A stretch of 32,268 nt of DNA, taken from assembly GCA_029061255.1 (NCBI GenBank), contig JAIDSL010000163.1, positions 1 through 32,268 of the forward strand, read 5' to 3'. This document shows positions 29,338 to 32,268 of the stretch, in pieces. The stretch comes from Muribaculaceae bacterium. Lineage in GTDB: Bacteria; Bacteroidota; Bacteroidia; Bacteroidales; Muribaculaceae. Under the pieces are notes generated by a model. It made no database searches and was not told the DNA's origin. It saw only the letters and a program-made list of their open reading frames with translations. The number at the start of each line of letters is the position of its first letter. Positions within the stretch are counted from its first letter, which is position 1. The position numbers were made by a program, and so were the translations under genes.

Positions 29338-32193
29338 TTATTTGAGTTTGGGCTTCAACTCGTCGGGAGTTTCGTTAGTGTACATTTCTACCAGTGCTGT
29401 CTCTTTTGTGAAGAAGTCGGTTATTGTTTCGGGTGTGAGTGTCATTGTAGGATTGAAGTCATCGCTTGCCATGTAATCCAGGACGGCGTTGCGCATGCGC
29501 TTCGCAACCACTCGCTTGTCAAGGTCGGTGTCAAGGTCCATCGTAGTCATGAAGAGCTTTCCATTCAAGACGTTTGCCTCAACCACCATGCCCAGCTTGC
29601 GGCTCAGATGCCAGGTGTCGATCGGCTGGATTGGCGACTGATATTCAGCAGGGAGTTCGAGAAGGTTCATCACCTGCGCCTTGTTGAGAAGCTCCCACCA
29701 GTTGAGATTGCTCCAGTCATCGGTCGGAAAACCGTGATCAAAAAGCGGGTGTTCAGTATTGATATAAGCTCCCGTAGTGTGTGGCGGACGCATCTTAAAC
29801 CAGCTTGTGTTCCAGAACACGGGCATATAGTTCTGAACAATATCCTTACCAAGTGTCACTTTCCCGGCAGCCGTCAGAAGTACGTTGCCCCCTTTCTCAA
29901 GTATTTCCAAGGCCTTGCCATCGAGCGTATCAGTAACAAATACATTATTCGGCACATCAAGAACGGCCTCTTCTGGATATACCCAATATTCCCAGCTATT
30001 ACGTCCCTCTTCTCCGACATTTACTGTAAGTGTGTATTTCATTGGGGCTGTTACCTTGTTGATTGGTAAGTTTACGGCTCCGGCGTTATTATTTTTGCCA
30101 ATGGGTATTTCTTGATCGTTCAATGTGCCCGATGCAACTGATGCACCATCTTGATTTGTCACTGAATAAGTCACATTGGTCTTTCCAAGATCTCCGGAAG
30201 TAGCATTGATGATTTCAACCGGGATAGATATTGTTTCGGTGTCAGTGAATACGAATTTAGGGAACTTCGCCAATGGAACCACCGGACTGCAGAACTCCCG
30301 CCACTGCTCTCCATCTACATATCCTTTCTCTTTCCAGAATACGTTGAGCACTCCTTCAAGAGCAGTTCCTTGTCCACTATAGTCGTTGAGGGCAAGAAGT
30401 TGGAATCCTGTATAGTCGGGAGTCCGTAGGTTGCGTTCTATCTCGTATTTATAGCAAAGAGTCTGAAGCTTGCCACTTGAAGTAAGGAATTTCTTATCCA
30501 TTCCCTTCATTCCGTTTTTTTCAAGAAGATCGCGGAAAATCTCGAAATTGCGAGCCTTGTATGGTCCGGTGTATTGCGATGTCTCATCCAGATCTGGGAA
30601 TGCACACCATTGACCCTGTTCATGTGCGAGAATAGGGGAGTTGTTTTCAGGAAGAGAATCGGTGGGCTTGAAATTCCGTGGAGTGTGGATGTCTGCAAGA
30701 TAGTCATCATCGCTCGAAGGCATTCGGTTGGTCCAATTGAGACCGCGACCACCTCCCTTCACATGGTATTCGCTTCCGCTGTCCCATGCCCAACCACCTC
30801 CTACGGATGCTCCGCAGTAGATCTTCGTGGGGTCATAGTCTTTCATTGTCGCTACCCACATGTCGGTATAAGGCACCCAGTTTCCGGCCGGTTCATTGCC
30901 GGCGGCAAACATCACAAAAGAGGGATGATTGCCGTATGCGTCGATGATAGCCTTTCCTTCATCAATCAAGTATTGATCAATTGCCATGCCGCTTCGTAGC
31001 TTCACCCCGTGGTTTGGCCATGACGGACCTTCCGGTTGCAAATAGATACCTGCTTTGTCGGCCGCCGCAAAGGCTGCTGCCGGAGGACAATAGCTATGGA
31101 ATCGCATCATGTTGATGCCGTATTCCTTACATTTGGCAAATACATTTGCCCAAGACTCCTCGTCAGTAGGGGCGTAACCGGTAAGCGGGAAGCAACAGTT
31201 TTCAACAGTGCCACGCACGTACATAGGGCGCCCATTGATGAGGATGTCGCGACCGGCAACGCTGATGTCGCGCATTCCAAACTGAGTATCAGCCGTGTCA
31301 TCACCGAAATTGACAGTAACTCTATATAAAGGCGTAGAAAACTCATCCCAAGTCTTCATCTTGTCGCCAAAATCCACTGTGAAAGTAATGGTGTCCCCAT
31401 TGAGTCTCCATTCCCGAAGGTTAAAAATATCCAATCCATCGTCAGATACAACCTTTGCAGAAACCTTCTTTATTTTCTTGGCATCCCCACCTTTGATCAC
31501 TTTGATGTCGGCTTTTTTGCCAATTACGTCGGGATATACCCGTACATTTTTGATATATGCATCTTTCGGGGTCGCTTTTAAGTATATGTCTCCGGCAATC
31601 CCGTTCCAGTTCCCTTGTGTTTGGTCAGTAACGCTGTGTGAATCCTGACCTACACATACATTCTCAATGCCGTTGTAGACAGTCAGCTCTATGTCATTGT
31701 TCTTGCCGGCGTTGACATATTTGGTGATATCATACTCATGAGGGGTAGACAAAGACATTTGATGTCCAACGTCTTCTCCATTGACCTTGAGTGTTGTCTC
31801 AATATGCGGACGTTCGAGATGCAGTATAACCCGCTGGTCTTTCCAATCAGCTGGAATCTTCACTTTTTTCTTATAGTAAGCGTTGCCTACATACTCCTTG
31901 TTGGGGGTAAGGAAGAAGGGAAACTTTATGTTGCCCGGCTCGCGGTAAGGTTTGTATAGATCGCTGTAGTAGTACGACATATCATAGAGTGATCCGGTCC
32001 ATTTTGTTTCGGTGTCCACATCCCGTCCTTTGCCGTTGGTCAGCATCGATCCGGGAAGGGTTATCTTGTCATTAAAGACAGGAGTGTCGCCATATCCGAA
32101 CTCCCATGTTCCGGAGAGGTCTATTTTGTTGTCGGTGGCTGCGAAAGCAGACGCAACTGACAAAAATGCTATAGAAAGAATAGTCGTTTTCAC
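29338..32193 (-). CDS. Secreted GH2-family glycoside hydrolase
   Basis: The 951-residue enzyme has a signal peptide (MKTTILSIAFLSVASAFAA) and starts with GTG; no in-frame ATG lies in the right place. Domain order is typical of GH2. First is a sugar-binding jelly roll (about 25-205; IDLSGTWEFGYGDTPVF, KVNGEDVGHQMSLSTPHEYDITKYV), then an Ig-like domain (about 210-310). The TIM barrel follows (RDISVAGRDILINGRPMYVRG, NMMRFHSYCPP), with the acid/base glutamate in FAAGNEPAG (about 433) and the probable nucleophile in PILAHEQGQW (about 524). Further beta domains follow. Family activities include beta-galactosidase and beta-glucuronidase; I cannot tell which. REP-like palindromes in opposite orientation flank the gene. 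Confidence 0.87.
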   Translation of the reverse strand: MKTTILSIAFLSVASAFAATDNKIDLSGTWEFGYGDTPVFNDKITLPGSMLTNGKGRDVDTETKWTGSLYDMSYYYSDLYKPYREPGNIKFPFFLTPNKEYVGNAYYKKKVKIPADWKDQRVILHLERPHIETTLKVNGEDVGHQMSLSTPHEYDITKYVNAGKNNDIELTVYNGIENVCVGQDSHSVTDQTQGNWNGIAGDIYLKATPKDAYIKNVRVYPDVIGKKADIKVIKGGDAKKIKKVSAKVVSDDGLDIFNLREWRLNGDTITFTVDFGDKMKTWDEFSTPLYRVTVNFGDDTADTQFGMRDISVAGRDILINGRPMYVRGTVENCCFPLTGYAPTDEESWANVFAKCKEYGINMMRFHSYCPPAAAFAAADKAGIYLQPEGPSWPNHGVKLRSGMAIDQYLIDEGKAIIDAYGNHPSFVMFAAGNEPAGNWVPYTDMWVATMKDYDPTKIYCGASVGGGWAWDSGSEYHVKGGGRGLNWTNRMPSSDDDYLADIHTPRNFKPTDSLPENNSPILAHEQGQWCAFPDLDETSQYTGPYKARNFEIFRDLLEKNGMKGMDKKFLTSSGKLQTLCYKYEIERNLRTPDYTGFQLLALNDYSGQGTALEGVLNVFWKEKGYVDGEQWREFCSPVVPLAKFPKFVFTDTETISIPVEIINATSGDLGKTNVTYSVTNQDGASVASGTLNDQEIPIGKNNNAGAVNLPINKVTAPMKYTLTVNVGEEGRNSWEYWVYPEEAVLDVPNNVFVTDTLDGKALEILEKGGNVLLTAAGKVTLGKDIVQNYMPVFWNTSWFKMRPPHTTGAYINTEHPLFDHGFPTDDWSNLNWWELLNKAQVMNLLELPAEYQSPIQPIDTWHLSRKLGMVVEANVLNGKLFMTTMDLDTDLDKRVVAKRMRNAVLDYMASDDFNPTMTLTPETITDFFTKETALVEMYTNETPDELKPKLK

Positions 32194-32233
32194 AAAAATG
32201 AGATATTTAGATTAAAGGATAATATACTGATAA

Positions 32234-32265
32234 TCTTGTAGGGACGCACGGCTCGTGCGTCCTTA
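32234..32265. repeat. REP-like palindromic element, copy 2
   Basis: AGGGACGCACG (32240-32250), loop GCT, then CGTGCGTCCTT (32254-32264). It matches the inverse of copy 1 with one loop difference across the shared 28 bases. It sits upstream of the GH2-type gene at the window edge. Confidence 0.82.
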
Positions 32266-32268
32266 AGA

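Overview
This window looks like a chromosomal segment of a Bacteroidales gut commensal, plausibly Muribaculaceae-like, although the family-level guess is weak. The evidence is the Bacteroidetes promoter signature (TTTG, 19-20 bases, TAnnTTTG), which recurs at least seven times. It is supported by A-rich translation starts without clear Shine-Dalgarno motifs, the rplM-rpsI-rpsB-tsf cluster, secreted glycoside hydrolases, an ECF sigma/anti-sigma pair, and a thrA / apgM-like / thrC operon.

Layout. 1-2457: the 3' part of rpoC (+) converges on folD (-) across a shared bidirectional terminator. 2630-5540: four small envelope-type genes (two lipoproteins, a DUF4234 membrane protein, an SH3-domain secreted protein), all of unknown function. 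5650-6780: an Abi_2/AbiF-type HEPN gene, followed directly by a candidate small RNA with its own consensus promoter, a hairpin whose loop can form a pseudoknot, and a terminator. 6998-7706: a NYN-domain RNase-like gene. 7677-8027: a candidate minus-strand transcript holding either a structured RNA or a 45-codon ORF. 8297-10050: an AMP-forming acyl-CoA ligase (-). 10140-13256: tsf, rpsB, rpsI and rplM (-) with structured leaders. 13315-17427: a GH51 arabinofuranosidase and rpsA (-). 17541-22561: the threonine operon (+). 22572-25073: a GH106-like hydrolase (-). 25099-27042: a DUF4369-like protein, an anti-sigma-like protein and an ECF sigma factor (-). 27179-27966: a DUF3108-like protein (+). 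27977-29301: a decayed accessory patch with a tandem repeat, a truncated DUF4143 ATPase, an RHH antitoxin with a truncated toxin, and a REP-like palindrome. 29338-32268: a GH2-type hydrolase (-) bracketed by inverted copies of that palindrome.

How the parts work together. The thr genes carry aspartate-semialdehyde-pathway flux to threonine, with the apgM-like protein in the place a homoserine kinase should occupy. The GH51, GH106-like and GH2 enzymes suggest secreted breakdown of pectin-type side chains, but no SusC/SusD pair is present, so this is not a complete polysaccharide utilisation locus. The most interesting unit is the HEPN Abi gene with its adjacent, independently promoted RNA. This matches what I recall of AbiF as an RNA-antitoxin TA system related to the ancestry of Cas13. 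All functional statements are read from sequence and family knowledge; no database search was run.
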